Below, piece after piece: positions 35,531 to 44,503 of a DNA stretch of 64,000 nucleotides (position 1 is the stretch's first letter; every line of letters starts with the position of its first letter). Made by a program: the position numbers and the translations under genes. This DNA is from Polyangia bacterium (GTDB lineage: Bacteria; Myxococcota_A; Polyangia; Nannocystales; Nannocystaceae). The stretch covers positions 95,056-159,055 of the forward strand of contig JAUHWG010000027.1 of NCBI GenBank assembly GCA_030424595.1, written 5' to 3'. Below the pieces are notes generated by a model. It made no database searches, had not been told where the DNA came from, and saw only the letters and a list, made by a program, of their open reading frames with translations.

Positions 35531-35764
35531 GCCTGAGATAGGCGCTGCTGTGAGGCGTCCTCGACAACCCGCGTAGAACCGTCAGTGACAGGGGTTTCGC
35601 GCTTCGACCTCCATCCCTGCGGGTGAACGCTCACCTCGCGCTTCGCGAGGCGCGGAGCTTGGCAACAACGCACATCGCCGGTCGAACTTCGGTCCGTGTC
35701 GAAGTCCAAGCGATCGAGAGTCTCCCAAGCGCCAGTGAGTACACCGAGCGGGACAACTCGCGCG

Positions 35765-35815
35765 AGCACTCTCGCTTGCCCTCGTCGGCCCTCTCGCACT
35801 CTCGCGTCCGGCCGT
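35765..35815. repeat. Dispersed repeat element, fragment D
   Basis: About 50 bp (GCACTCTCGCTTGCCCTCGT and following CTCTCG) match the sub-terminal part of copy C on the opposite strand. The repeat termini are missing. It lies in the 311-bp gap (35531-35841) between convergent genes; I see nothing else in this gap. Confidence 0.5.
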
Positions 35816-35841
35816 ATCGAGGTCGCCGCCGTGAGCGATCG

Positions 35842-37266
35842 CTATTGCCCTGGAGGGCTGGAGCGCTCGTCGACGTGCAACGCGGCGACCGTCGTGATGA
35901 AGCACAGGGCCTCGTGAGCGCCGATCAGCTCCGCGAAGCGTGCTGTCTCCGAGCTGGGGGAGGTGCCAGACGTACGCTCGAACGCCCTCGGTGCCAAGGT
36001 CGCCGATAGACTGGCTTCGACGAAGGCGTGCGCCGCCCGGGCAGGGAGACGCTCCGGCGAGCTCACCCGCGCGTGAACCAGGCGTGTGACGGAGGCGGCG
36101 ATGATGAAAAACACAGTGCTCCAGAGAAATGCCCACAATACGCCGCCGGAGAATGCATAGACGAGCGCAAACAAGAGGCTCGCCGTAAGCACGAAGGTCG
36201 CCACGGCGATACCTGTAAGATGGCGGGGGAGCCACGACACTCGCGCGACAATCTCCCTAGTCGTGGCGAGACGGCCGGGATCCGCCTCCTGGGTCATCGC
36301 GAGCGCCACCGAGGCCCGCACCCGAAGCATGTACGACCACAGGCCGACGAGGTCGCCGTCGTGGAGTTCGGCATCTCCGACGCAGGTTAGCGCAGCCTCG
36401 GGATCCGCCCGAATCTCGCCCGCGGCCTGCTCGCACAGCTCCAAGAACACCGGATCGTCGACGACAAGGCCTTGGCTGAGGAGCCGCATCAGCCCTGGGC
36501 CGGCCTCAGCATTGCCACGCCACGCCTCGAAGCCAAGTCGAGAGCGGGGCAAGTGGATGAGCGCACCTCCCAAGTAGGACAGCTCAACGCTGCGAAACAG
36601 GAGCGGGTAGGCCGCTCGGAGTCGCTCGAAGAGGTCGGGTGCATTCCACGCCGCGCCGGCGCCCACGCGGGGCACATACACAGCGAGGCGAGGGTCTACG
36701 TCGACCTGCGTCCGCACCCTGGGCTCCAGCAAGGTCCTCGCCGCCTCGGCGAAGCGTGCCGCCGAGAGATGTTCGCTGAGGGTCTCGGCGATCCCCCTGC
36801 TGACCTCGAGGTCGGCCTCCGCGGCCAAGAGGGTCAAATCGCGGTCGTCGCCTATGGCCTGGGGGCCCTCTTCGGAGGTGTAGATAAAGGGGCGCAAGGG
36901 GACGAGCTCCGGACCTGCGCCTCCTCCGTCGGGCTCCGCCTCAGCGTCGGCATCCACGCGCGGGCCGTCCGCTTCGGCGAGGGGCGCCGGTGGCTCTTCG
37001 CCCGCGACCGATCCGCGCAATTCCGAGGGGGCCTCGGCTGGCCTCGCGACAGCAGTGTTTGGGGGCTGGCGCGAGTATGCCTGCACCGGCCCACGACCGG
37101 CCCCTGCCTGGAGGAACCGCAGGGCGTTCTCGTAGGCCTCTCGCACACGTACGAACCCCTCAGGGTCACGCTCGGGTCGGTGCTCTCGGACTGCGCGCAT
37201 GTACGCACGCTTGAGTTCCCGAGGCGAGACGTCGGGAGACACCCCCAGTAGCTCAAAACAGTCCAC
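35842..37266 (-). CDS. J-domain-like membrane protein, partner of the Hsp70 gene
   Basis: Protein of 474 residues. The N-terminal ~50 residues follow the J-domain plan (CFELLGVSPDVSPRELKRAY, then FVRVREAYENALRFL), but the critical HPD is replaced by EHRPERDPEGF. The middle is acidic and Pro-rich. Two hydrophobic helices (LTGIAVATFVLTASLLFALVY and GGVLWAFLWSTVFFIIAAS) lie at ~375-415. It starts 6 bp after the Hsp70 stop, so the two are co-transcribed and probably act together, with this protein placing the chaperone at the membrane. Without HPD it may bind Hsp70 without stimulating ATP hydrolysis. Confidence 0.75.
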   Translation of the reverse strand: MDCFELLGVSPDVSPRELKRAYMRAVREHRPERDPEGFVRVREAYENALRFLQAGAGRGPVQAYSRQPPNTAVARPAEAPSELRGSVAGEEPPAPLAEADGPRVDADAEAEPDGGGAGPELVPLRPFIYTSEEGPQAIGDDRDLTLLAAEADLEVSRGIAETLSEHLSAARFAEAARTLLEPRVRTQVDVDPRLAVYVPRVGAGAAWNAPDLFERLRAAYPLLFRSVELSYLGGALIHLPRSRLGFEAWRGNAEAGPGLMRLLSQGLVVDDPVFLELCEQAAGEIRADPEAALTCVGDAELHDGDLVGLWSYMLRVRASVALAMTQEADPGRLATTREIVARVSWLPRHLTGIAVATFVLTASLLFALVYAFSGGVLWAFLWSTVFFIIAASVTRLVHARVSSPERLPARAAHAFVEASLSATLAPRAFERTSGTSPSSETARFAELIGAHEALCFITTVAALHVDERSSPPGQ

Positions 37267-37272
37267 GGTCTG

Positions 37273-39003
37273 CTACGTATTCGTCGCTTCCGCGAGGTAT
37301 CGACAGAGAGCGATGAGCTCTTCGCGCTGCCCAGAGATACGGGGAATATCCTGTGACTCGAGCGCCCCTCGGAAGTCGACGATCTGCGCGCGCAGGTACC
37401 CGCGAGCATCGCCGAGCAGGCGTGTGTGGAGCTCTTCCGCGCGTTCGATGGCGACCCTGTTCGGCAAGGCGTCACGCGGGTGAAACTTGACGCGGGCCAT
37501 CGCCGCTCGCGCTCGCTTGATCTGCTCCGGTGTCATCACCCCAGGCTCTCGCTCAACGACGAAAGTCTCGACCCGCTCTCCGTGTCGACCGTGCGCGCCG
37601 ACGGTCGCCTCTACCTCGAGCATCCCGTTGAGATCGTAGGTGAAGCGGACCCGGATCGGAACCTCTCCTGACTTCGCGGGCGGGAGGTTGTCCAGGCTGT
37701 AGTGCCCCAGGCGATGGTTGTCACGGCACATCGTGTTCTCCCCCTGATAGACCTCCAGCAGCAGGCTCCGTTGGTCGTCGTCGATGGTGTAGAACTCATC
37801 CTCGCGGCTCGCCGGGAGGACCGTCCCGCGCTCGATAATCGGCGAGAACACCCCTTGGAGGTCCCTGTGTCCGACACGGCGCTGCACCGAGATCCCCATG
37901 GTGAAGGGGGCGATGTCCGTGACGACGAGATCCTGCACATCCTTCTGGTCAGCCTTGAGCGCGGCCTGGACAGCAGCTCCCATCGCCACCGCCTCATCGG
38001 GGGGGAGTTCGTGGCGAACACGCCCGCCGAACAGAGAGGCGGCGAGCCTGCGGAACACCGGCATGCGCGTCGCTCCGCCCACGAGCAGCGCGACGTCGAT
38101 CTCCTCCGGGCTCACGCCCGCGTCGGCGAGGGCTGCTCTGATGGGGCTACGCAAACGGACGACGAGAGGCTCCCACCAGGCCTCGGCCTCCTCCCGGCTC
38201 ACCACACGTTCGAAGGCTTTAGCGGAGTCGGTGGCCGGCAGGTAGAGGGGAGCCCTCTCCGCCTCGCTGAGCTCTCTCTTGAGGCGCTCGCAGGCGGCTC
38301 GAAGCTGCGCTCGTTGGCGTGGTTCCTCGGCCACGAGACCCCGCGCTGCCCGTACCTCCGGCGCCAACTCTTCCACCAGCGCGTTCACGAAGTCCTCTCC
38401 CCCAAGACGCGTGTCTCCGGCGGAGCCCTGAATCTCGATGACGCCCTCGAGGATCTCCAGGACCGAGACGTCGAAGGTCCCCCCTCCGAGATCCAGGACA
38501 ATGACCCTCTGGTCCTCCTCGTAGTGATTCAGCCCGTAGGCGAGCGCCGCCGCTGTCGGCTCGTTGATCACCCGCTCGACCGTCAGCCCTGCGAGGGCGC
38601 AGGCATCTCGCGTGGCGCGTCGTTGAGCCTCTCCAAAGTATGCTGGCACCGTCACCACGGCCTCTGTGATCGTCATCCCGGTCCGCGCCTCGACGTCTTC
38701 GGCGAGCTTCCGAAGAACCAAGGCAGAGAGCTCTTCGGGCCGGAGCCTGCGACCTCCCACCTGAAAGCTCGCGGAGGTCCCCATCTCGCGCTTGAAGGTC
38801 GCAGCCGTCGTCTGTGGATGGGTGGTCGTACGCGCCAACGCAGCCGCTCCGATCAAGATGGAGCCATCCTCATCCTCGCTCACCACGCTGGGCGTCAGCG
38901 TTTCACCGATGGCGTTCTCAATGATGAGAGGCCGACCGTCTTGGATGATCGCAGCAAGCGAGAAGGTCGTACCCAGGTCGATGCCGACGTAGAGCCCCTG
39001 CAT
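37273..39003 (-). CDS. Hsp70-family chaperone, HscC-like
   Basis: Protein of 576 residues, shorter than DnaK (~640) and close to HscC. The ATPase domain is intact: GIDLGTTFSLAA (phosphate 1), VVTVPAYFGEAQR, INEPTAAALAYG, VLDLGGGTFDVSVLE (phosphate 2) and VALLVGGATRMP (adenosine). The substrate domain begins near DIAPFTMGISV and is followed by a shortened lid. It is paired with a J-like membrane protein and has no GrpE nearby. GC content of the pair looks a little lower than in the surrounding genes. Confidence 0.9.
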   Translation of the reverse strand: MQGLYVGIDLGTTFSLAAIIQDGRPLIIENAIGETLTPSVVSEDEDGSILIGAAALARTTTHPQTTAATFKREMGTSASFQVGGRRLRPEELSALVLRKLAEDVEARTGMTITEAVVTVPAYFGEAQRRATRDACALAGLTVERVINEPTAAALAYGLNHYEEDQRVIVLDLGGGTFDVSVLEILEGVIEIQGSAGDTRLGGEDFVNALVEELAPEVRAARGLVAEEPRQRAQLRAACERLKRELSEAERAPLYLPATDSAKAFERVVSREEAEAWWEPLVVRLRSPIRAALADAGVSPEEIDVALLVGGATRMPVFRRLAASLFGGRVRHELPPDEAVAMGAAVQAALKADQKDVQDLVVTDIAPFTMGISVQRRVGHRDLQGVFSPIIERGTVLPASREDEFYTIDDDQRSLLLEVYQGENTMCRDNHRLGHYSLDNLPPAKSGEVPIRVRFTYDLNGMLEVEATVGAHGRHGERVETFVVEREPGVMTPEQIKRARAAMARVKFHPRDALPNRVAIERAEELHTRLLGDARGYLRAQIVDFRGALESQDIPRISGQREELIALCRYLAEATNT

Positions 39004-39062
39004 GTCGGTCGTATCCTGCCCTGTCCGGCGGTCAAATGCACGAGCGAAGGACGGCTATCGCG

Positions 39063-39116
39063 CGAGCGGAGACGAGGGCAAGCGAGAGCGCACGGGCTTT
39101 TGCCACGGGCTCCTAG
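39063..39116. repeat. Dispersed repeat element, fragment E
   Basis: About 54 bp match the right half of copy C, from GACGAGGGCAAGCGAGAGCG through CTTTTGCCACGGGCTCCTAG. The terminal CTA (39113-39115) is the stop codon (TAG on the minus strand) of the Cys-rich lipoprotein gene. The left half of the element is missing. Unlike the other copies it is followed by a same-strand gene. Confidence 0.7.
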
Positions 39117-40387
39117 GGCAGGCTCAACTGCTTGCAGTAGATCTCGACGCCGGTGACGCCCACCTCATCGGCGTAGACCGACACCCGTGAGACCGCATGA
39201 CCGGGCGGGCAGGTAGCCTCGTCCTCAGGCATCCCGAGACCGTCGCCGAAGGGCGCTTCCACGACCGGGAAGTGAGGGATCGGGATCCACTTTCCGAGCA
39301 CCGCGACGAGCTTGACCTTCATACAGACCGCCGACAACGAGAGCAGGTACTCCCCCCCGGCTCCGGCGACCCCGACGAGCACCTCGTCGTCTGCGCACTG
39401 GGTCATCCCATCCTCGTAGTCCGCGGGGAGGGAGCCGGCGGGCATGGAATCGTAGAAGTTGCCGTGCGTGACGGAGTACCCGTACTTGCCGAGCTTCTTC
39501 AGCGACCGCTCGCCGCAGATCACCCCTGCTTGCCCGATCAGGAGCTCAGCGAGGTCGATCGTGCCGAAGAACCCGACGAACACCGCCAAATTGCAATAGA
39601 GCTTGACCTCGACACCGTCCTCCGTGCCGACGATGCCCCCCTCGATCTCGCCGCCGCCCAAGCCGAGCGGTGTCGGCGGATACATGCAGTTCGGCAGGCA
39701 CTTCGGGTCCTCCATCGAGGGCTCACACTGCTCGAAGGCGCCTTCGACGACACCGTTGCCGCACTTCCACAGCGTACAGCTGTCGACGTCACAGTGATCG
39801 AGGAGGTTCACCACCGGGTCGCACTCCTCATCCGGAGAGATGAAGGTATCCCCGCAGTAATTCTCAGTACAGTCTGCGTGGCAGGTGAAGCCGTCGCCGT
39901 CGACGTTGTTCTCGCCGTGGTCGCACTCCTCCCCGAGCGAGAGCTGGCTGTCCCCGCACACCGCCTCCTCACAGAAGAACGTGCACGCGCTCTGCGGAGT
40001 GCCGTTGTCCTGCCCGTCATCGCACTCCTCCCAGGGGGCCGCCTCGCCGTCGCCACAGACCGCCAGCTCGCACTTCGAGTTGCAGTCGCCCTCACCGTTG
40101 TCCGGCCCTTCGTCGCACTCCTCACCGTCGTCGACGCTCCCGTCGCCGCACCAGGGCTCATCGCTCGTGGTGGCGTCGGTCGGCATCGGCTCGGTCGTCT
40201 CCGGCTCCGTGCTCGCCTCCGAGCCGGGCTCGGAGCTCGCGTCCCCGTCCGTCGTCGCCGCGTACGTCGTCCCCTGCGTCGTCGTCGTCGTCGTCGCCGT
40301 CGTCGGGTCGATATAGTAGGGGTTGGTCCCGACACAGGCGCTGCAGAGGAGTCCACAGGCGGTAAGGAGCGAGGCTCTGAGGGGCAT
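39113..40387 (-). CDS. Cys-rich repeat lipoprotein (myxobacterial CGDG...EECD type)
   Basis: Protein of 424 residues starting at ATG 40387. The signal peptide SLLTACGLLCSAC has a lipobox, followed by a Thr-rich linker (residues ~27-75). Residues ~80-245 contain about five Cys-rich units of the pattern CGDG-x-D-GEECD-x-G-x-DN (for example CGDGSVDDGEECDEG), the DUF4215-like repeat common in myxobacterial surface proteins; the D/N/G spacing suggests calcium-stabilised loops. The C-terminal ~170 residues form a separate domain with motifs such as HFPVVEAPFGDGLG and CPPGHAVSRVSVYADE. It is probably a cell-surface protein. The longer ORF to 40597 is rejected. Confidence 0.8.
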   Translation of the reverse strand: MPLRASLLTACGLLCSACVGTNPYYIDPTTATTTTTTQGTTYAATTDGDASSEPGSEASTEPETTEPMPTDATTSDEPWCGDGSVDDGEECDEGPDNGEGDCNSKCELAVCGDGEAAPWEECDDGQDNGTPQSACTFFCEEAVCGDSQLSLGEECDHGENNVDGDGFTCHADCTENYCGDTFISPDEECDPVVNLLDHCDVDSCTLWKCGNGVVEGAFEQCEPSMEDPKCLPNCMYPPTPLGLGGGEIEGGIVGTEDGVEVKLYCNLAVFVGFFGTIDLAELLIGQAGVICGERSLKKLGKYGYSVTHGNFYDSMPAGSLPADYEDGMTQCADDEVLVGVAGAGGEYLLSLSAVCMKVKLVAVLGKWIPIPHFPVVEAPFGDGLGMPEDEATCPPGHAVSRVSVYADEVGVTGVEIYCKQLSLP

Positions 40388-40517
40388 GCGCACGATGATA
40401 TCAGCCGGGCTCGGCGGGGACGACGGATCCGAGCATCTCGCCGCGCACAGACCACGACGCGACCATCCCCGACGATCTTCGCCGACACCGACCGGGCGGC
40501 CGTGCGATAGTCGCACC

Positions 40518-41339
40518 ATGACGCTGCTCCTCCACATCGGCGACCTACACGTGAAAGCGCGGGCCAACGCGTGGGCGAACCGGCGGACCGCGGCCATCGT
40601 CCGCTGGATCTCCCGCCGCTACGCCGAGCGGGCCAAGCCGGTGCTCCTCTTCACCGGTGACCTCACCGACCACGGCTCCGAGGAGGAGTACGCCCATATC
40701 CGCGACATCCTCAAGCCTCTCCGCGACGACTACCGGATGATCTTCGCGCCGGGGAACCACGACGTCGGCCCCCTCGGCAACACCTTCAGCGCGGCGCGGC
40801 AGAACAATTTCCAGCGCAATGTCGTCGGCGAGCTGATGGGCGTCGCGGAGGCCAAGACCTCAGAGAACAGGATGGGCAGCCTCTACCCGCTGGTCCGCGA
40901 CCTCGGCGACTGCCTCGTCGTCGCCCTCGACAGTTGCCATGACGAGCAGCACCTCGCGAGCGGCCGGATCGGAGACAACCAGCTCGAAGCGCTCGACCGC
41001 ATCCTCATGACCGCGACCAAGCCGGTGGTCGCGCTCGTCCACCACCACCCCTTCGTCCGTCGCCCATGGCTGGCCCTGGACGACGCGGAGAGCCTCATGC
41101 GCTCCCTCAGCGGGCACGTCGAGGTGCTCCTCTTCGGCCATCGTCACCTCGCCGAGGTCTGGCAAGGCGAGCGCCGGATCCCGCTGATCGTCGCCGCGGG
41201 CAAGACGAGCAAGCCGCACCGCAGGACCAAGACCTACGAGCTGCGCGAGATCGAGGTCGGCGGAGGCAGGACCACGACCACCCCCCTGGCCTTTCGCCTC
41301 AGCTGGCGACGCCAGGGTCGTCTTCGCTCCCGGCGATGA
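40518..41339 (+). CDS. Calcineurin-like metallophosphatase (CpdA-like), paralogue 1
   Basis: Protein of 273 residues with all metal-site motifs of the calcineurin-like family: IGDLHVK (D-x-H), FTGDLTDHG (GDxxD), PGNHDVG (GNHD), VALVHHHPF and LLFGHRH (GHxH). The arrangement suits a class III cyclic-nucleotide phosphodiesterase, but the substrate could be another phosphoester. A close relative lies at 61375-62175 with the same motif spacing. The start at 40518 is 130 bp from the divergent lipoprotein gene. No signal peptide, so cytoplasmic. Confidence 0.85.
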   Translation: MTLLLHIGDLHVKARANAWANRRTAAIVRWISRRYAERAKPVLLFTGDLTDHGSEEEYAHIRDILKPLRDDYRMIFAPGNHDVGPLGNTFSAARQNNFQRNVVGELMGVAEAKTSENRMGSLYPLVRDLGDCLVVALDSCHDEQHLASGRIGDNQLEALDRILMTATKPVVALVHHHPFVRRPWLALDDAESLMRSLSGHVEVLLFGHRHLAEVWQGERRIPLIVAAGKTSKPHRRTKTYELREIEVGGGRTTTTPLAFRLSWRRQGRLRSRR

Positions 41340-41490
41340 GCGCTCCCGCGACGCCTTACCTCCGCCTCTCCCCCGAAGCGCGTACAAGCGAGCGCGGACA
41401 AGCGAGCGCTGAGGCTCCGGAGGGCGGAAATTCCCCTTGGCGGAGCGCGGTGTTCATGCGACCAAGGGACCCCCTAGGGAGGACCCACGC

Positions 41491-42276
41491 ATGAGCACCA
41501 AAGAGCCACTGTTGCATGAAATCCTCGCGGTCGAGCAAGAGGTCAAGGCGAAGGCTGAGCGCGCTCGCAACCAGCTCATCGAGACCTTCCGCAGCAAGCA
41601 GACCCACTTCACCGGGATCCGCCGGACCTTCCGCCCCTTCTCCGTCGACGAGAAGAGCGGCGAGAGCGGAGGAGAGCGCCTCGAAGCCGAGACCCGCCTG
41701 GCGAAGACTGTGCACGAAGAGCTCACCGCCGTGCTCCGTGAGGTCGGCCAGGCCGTCGACCTCGGCTTTCAGCTCGACGAGGCCAACACACGCGCGCGTG
41801 CAGACATCGTCGTCGACGGCGAGGTCTTGATCGCCGACGTCCCGGCGACCTTCCTCCTCCAGCTCGAGCGCCGGCTCAAGGAGGTCCGCGCCGTCTTCAA
41901 AGAGGCGCCGACCTACGATCCCGTCCGTCTCTGGAGCGTCGACCCCTCGGCCGACAAGAAGCATGTGCTCCGCGCCGAGCCGGTCACGACGATCCGCAAG
42001 CAGCGCTCGCGCAAGTACAACGTCATGGTCGAGGCGACCAAGGAGCACCCGGCCCAGGTCGACGTCGTCGAGGTCGACGAGCCCGTCGGCGAGATCCGCT
42101 CCTACGAGTGGACCGGGATGCTCTCGGTCGGCAAGAAGAGCGCTCTCCTCGAGCAGGTCGATCGTCTCCTCAGCGCGGTCAAGCAAGCGCGCTCCCGCGC
42201 CAACACGGTCGAGGTCGACAGGACCAAGAAGATGGCGAAGGCGCTCGCCGACTTTCTCTTGGCGCCCCTCGACTGA
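41491..42276 (+). CDS. DUF7873-like protein of unknown function
   Basis: Protein of 261 residues. The pattern EILAVEQEVKAKAE, FTGIRRTFRPF, ADIVVDGEVLIADVPATFLLQLERRL, LWSVDPS, LRAEPVTTIRKQ, ATKEHPAQVDVVEVDEPVG and LLEQVDRLLSAVKQAR matches, from memory, a family common in actinobacteria (DUF7873) with no known function. It is acidic at the C-terminus, soluble, and has no signal peptide. The start at ATG 41491 has GGGAGGA 8 bases upstream. Finding it in a myxobacterium suggests transfer or a broad but patchy family. Confidence 0.75.
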   Translation: MSTKEPLLHEILAVEQEVKAKAERARNQLIETFRSKQTHFTGIRRTFRPFSVDEKSGESGGERLEAETRLAKTVHEELTAVLREVGQAVDLGFQLDEANTRARADIVVDGEVLIADVPATFLLQLERRLKEVRAVFKEAPTYDPVRLWSVDPSADKKHVLRAEPVTTIRKQRSRKYNVMVEATKEHPAQVDVVEVDEPVGEIRSYEWTGMLSVGKKSALLEQVDRLLSAVKQARSRANTVEVDRTKKMAKALADFLLAPLD

Positions 42277-42409
42277 TCACAGCGACCGTAGTCGCCCTCC
42301 GTGGCATGGCCGCGCCCTCGACCTGCGCTCCGGGGCTGTCTTCGCCGGGACAACGCTGCTATGGTCGGCCTTCCTACGGGTCTAGGCTGTGACTGATCCT
42401 CAAACTCAG

Positions 42410-42620
42410 GCTGTATCCGAGGTCTCCCCTCCCTGTCAGGGAGAAGGCGACCTCAGACTGACACCCGTAGATTCATCAACCGGGCTCGCTCCGCACGCGT
42501 TGGGTCTTTCTCCGAAGGTCGCACGGAGGTGGGGGTTCGAATCCCCCCCGATGGTAACTCGGTCGTCAAACGGTAGGACACCGTGGTCACACGGCCTTCA
42601 CGTCTCGCCCATCGCCATGA
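42410..42620. other. Cluster of tRNA-like remnants in the 42277-42633 gap
   Basis: Three pieces look like decayed tRNAs. At about 42432-42446 an anticodon-arm-like CTCC-CTGTCAG-GGAG has a 7-base loop with GTC. At 42531-42547 a perfect T-arm GGGGG-TTCGAAT-CCCCC is preceded by a CTCCG...CGGAG arm with a 9-base loop. At 42549-42614 the arms CGATGG and CCATCG enclose a tRNA-like D-arm region GTCGTCAAACGGTAGGAC, but the T-arm is missing. None folds as a complete tRNA by hand. An intact tRNA-Val follows directly. Confidence 0.35.
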
Positions 42621-42633
42621 GCAAGGGGGTCCA

Positions 42634-42705
42634 GCGAAGGTAGCTCAGTGGAAGAGCGCCGTCTTGACAAGACGGAGGCCGCTGGTTCGACACCAGCTCT
42701 TTGCA
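42634..42705 (+). tRNA. tRNA-Val(GAC)
   Basis: A 72-base cloverleaf. The acceptor is GCGAAGG / TCTTTGC with two G-U pairs, the D-arm GCTC-AGTGGAA-GAGC, the anticodon arm CCGTC-TTGACAA-GACGG (anticodon GAC, valine), the variable loop AGGCC, and the T-arm GCTGG-TTCGACA-CCAGC. The discriminator is A. CCA is not encoded. A terminator hairpin follows immediately. Confidence 0.9.
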
Positions 42706-42740
42706 GGGCACATCCCATTACAAGGATGTGCCCGTTTTTT
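42706..42740 (+). terminator. Rho-independent terminator after tRNA-Val
   Basis: A perfect 10-bp stem GGGCACATCC / GGATGTGCCC with an 8-base loop is followed by G and six T residues (42735-42740). It starts at the base after the tRNA 3' end. Confidence 0.95.
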
Positions 42741-42857
42741 GTCCGCGCGCCGCGGCGCGGATGCCAGCGATCCCCCTCGCCGGTGCACGGCGACATCTGC
42801 GGATGACCGGCGGCTCGCCGCCCGGGGCTGACAGCACACCCCCTATGTCGCTACAAG

Positions 42858-44450
42858 GTGGGGGTGTTCGAAGAGCTCGCGAGCAGCAGTGCCCATTGGT
42901 CCGCAGGCCTGGGCTGGGTCGGACCGGTGACGCTCCAAGGGGGTCTCGCTGCGGTAGCGACCGGCTTTCCGCTCATGTGCTGGCCCGGTCGGGCCCACTA
43001 CGACGGCCACCGCCTACGCCACCGTGTGATCGTCTACGACCGAGCGACCCGGGACCGTCGCGCTGTCCTCGACGTGCCCCGCTTCCCCGTCCACGAGCTC
43101 GCCTTCCGCGAGGACGGCGGCGCGTTAGCGATCGCCTGCGGTTCGTACGACGGGGGATACAGCTTCGAGGGGGAGCTCCTCGTGTGGGAGTGGGCCACTG
43201 GCGCGATCCGCCGACCCTTGGGGCTAAACCGCGAGGTCATGAGGGTCCGCTGGATCGATGAGCGACGGCTCGCGGTGCTGCTGCGACCCGCCACCGACGA
43301 GGCTGGCGACCAGGCCTTCTCGCAGCGGCATGGTCTGGAGCTGGTCGACGACGACAAACCTCTCGAGCGCCGCGCGCTGACCATCTACGAAGGGGTGGAC
43401 AGGATCGAGGCCTTCGGCTTCACGACCGCAGATCCCCCAGAGTGCGCAGAGCATCAGGACTGGATCCTCGCCGGCGGACTCACGCCACAATCGCGGAGGA
43501 CAGCGATCCGCGACATCGCCTTTGTCGGCGAGCGTATCGCGGCCCTCGACGACGACTGCCTGGTCTCCCTCTGGGACTCCGAAGTGCGCCAGGTCTCCCG
43601 TATCGTCGGCGAGGGGCGCGGTGTGCAGCTCCTTCGCGCGGCTGGGCAGACCATCGTCGCGGCCCACGGCGAGTCAGGCTCCCTCTTGTATCGGCTCGAC
43701 GGCGCGACGATCCGCGAGCTTCGACGCTTCGATCGCGACTACCTCTTCTCGACCGACACGCAGGGACACATCCTCGCGCGCGATACGGGACGGAGCCAGC
43801 CTCGCCGCGACCTCGTGCTCGACGCAGAGGGCTCGACCCTGCACGCGAGGGACCTCGGGCACTTCGACGTCTTCAACCATTCGCTGAGGCTCGACGGCGA
43901 CGAGCGGCTCTACTTCCTCCGCGGGTCGCCGCCCTCGCAGCACAGGGACAAGGTCCTCGCCTCGATCACCGGCGACGGCGAGGTCCACGAGGTGATGCGG
44001 TGGGACAGAGGCGGCGCTCACCTCATGGATCCCTGCGCGTGTATGGTGGACGGCGGCGCGCTCGTGATGGGCGCCCGGGAGCATCACCCGCACCCGGGCA
44101 AGGGGGACCGCTTCGTCGCCCGACGCGGCCCCGACGGCGCTCTCCAGTGGCGGGTCGACTGGACCTACGCCCCCGTAGCGATGGCCTACGCCCCCGCCGC
44201 GGGCCTGGTCCTAGTAGCGACGCTCGACGGCACTTTGGCGGGGCTCGACGCCCAGACCGGCGCCCTGCGTGGCGAGACCACGCTGAGGCTCGACGGGGTT
44301 CTCGCGCCTCCCACCTGCATCGCCGTCGACGATCAGCGCGCCGCCCTCGGGACCTTGGACGGCCGACTCGTGACAGTCTCGCTCACCGGCGGCGTCGAGC
44401 AGGCGCAAGGCCCTGAGCGCAGGCGCGGTCCCCCGGTCCGCGCCGACTAG
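42858..44450 (+). CDS. Beta-propeller-like (WD40-type) cytoplasmic protein
   Basis: Protein of 530 residues, unrecognised beyond fold. Several stretches have the WD-repeat rhythm: VHELAFREDGGALAIACGSYD then LLVWEWATGAI; IRDIAFVGERIAALDDDCLVSLWDSE; AMAYAPAAGLVLVATLDGTLAGLDAQTG; and AALGTLDGRLVTVSL. Seven blades are plausible. It lacks a signal peptide. The start is GTG 42858 or GTG 42864; there is no strong ribosome site. It ends convergently, 53 bp from the VWA lipoprotein gene. Confidence 0.65.
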   Translation: MGVFEELASSSAHWSAGLGWVGPVTLQGGLAAVATGFPLMCWPGRAHYDGHRLRHRVIVYDRATRDRRAVLDVPRFPVHELAFREDGGALAIACGSYDGGYSFEGELLVWEWATGAIRRPLGLNREVMRVRWIDERRLAVLLRPATDEAGDQAFSQRHGLELVDDDKPLERRALTIYEGVDRIEAFGFTTADPPECAEHQDWILAGGLTPQSRRTAIRDIAFVGERIAALDDDCLVSLWDSEVRQVSRIVGEGRGVQLLRAAGQTIVAAHGESGSLLYRLDGATIRELRRFDRDYLFSTDTQGHILARDTGRSQPRRDLVLDAEGSTLHARDLGHFDVFNHSLRLDGDERLYFLRGSPPSQHRDKVLASITGDGEVHEVMRWDRGGAHLMDPCACMVDGGALVMGAREHHPHPGKGDRFVARRGPDGALQWRVDWTYAPVAMAYAPAAGLVLVATLDGTLAGLDAQTGALRGETTLRLDGVLAPPTCIAVDDQRAALGTLDGRLVTVSLTGGVEQAQGPERRRGPPVRAD

Positions 44451-44503
44451 CAGCCCGTGAGAGCGGCTCTCCCTGGGCCGGCGGCGAGCCCAGAGCCATC
44501 GCT

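Noticed and set aside
42531..42547. Second intact tRNA
   Set aside because: The T-arm is perfect, but the anticodon loop has nine bases and no 5' acceptor strand matches, so only a remnant is reported.
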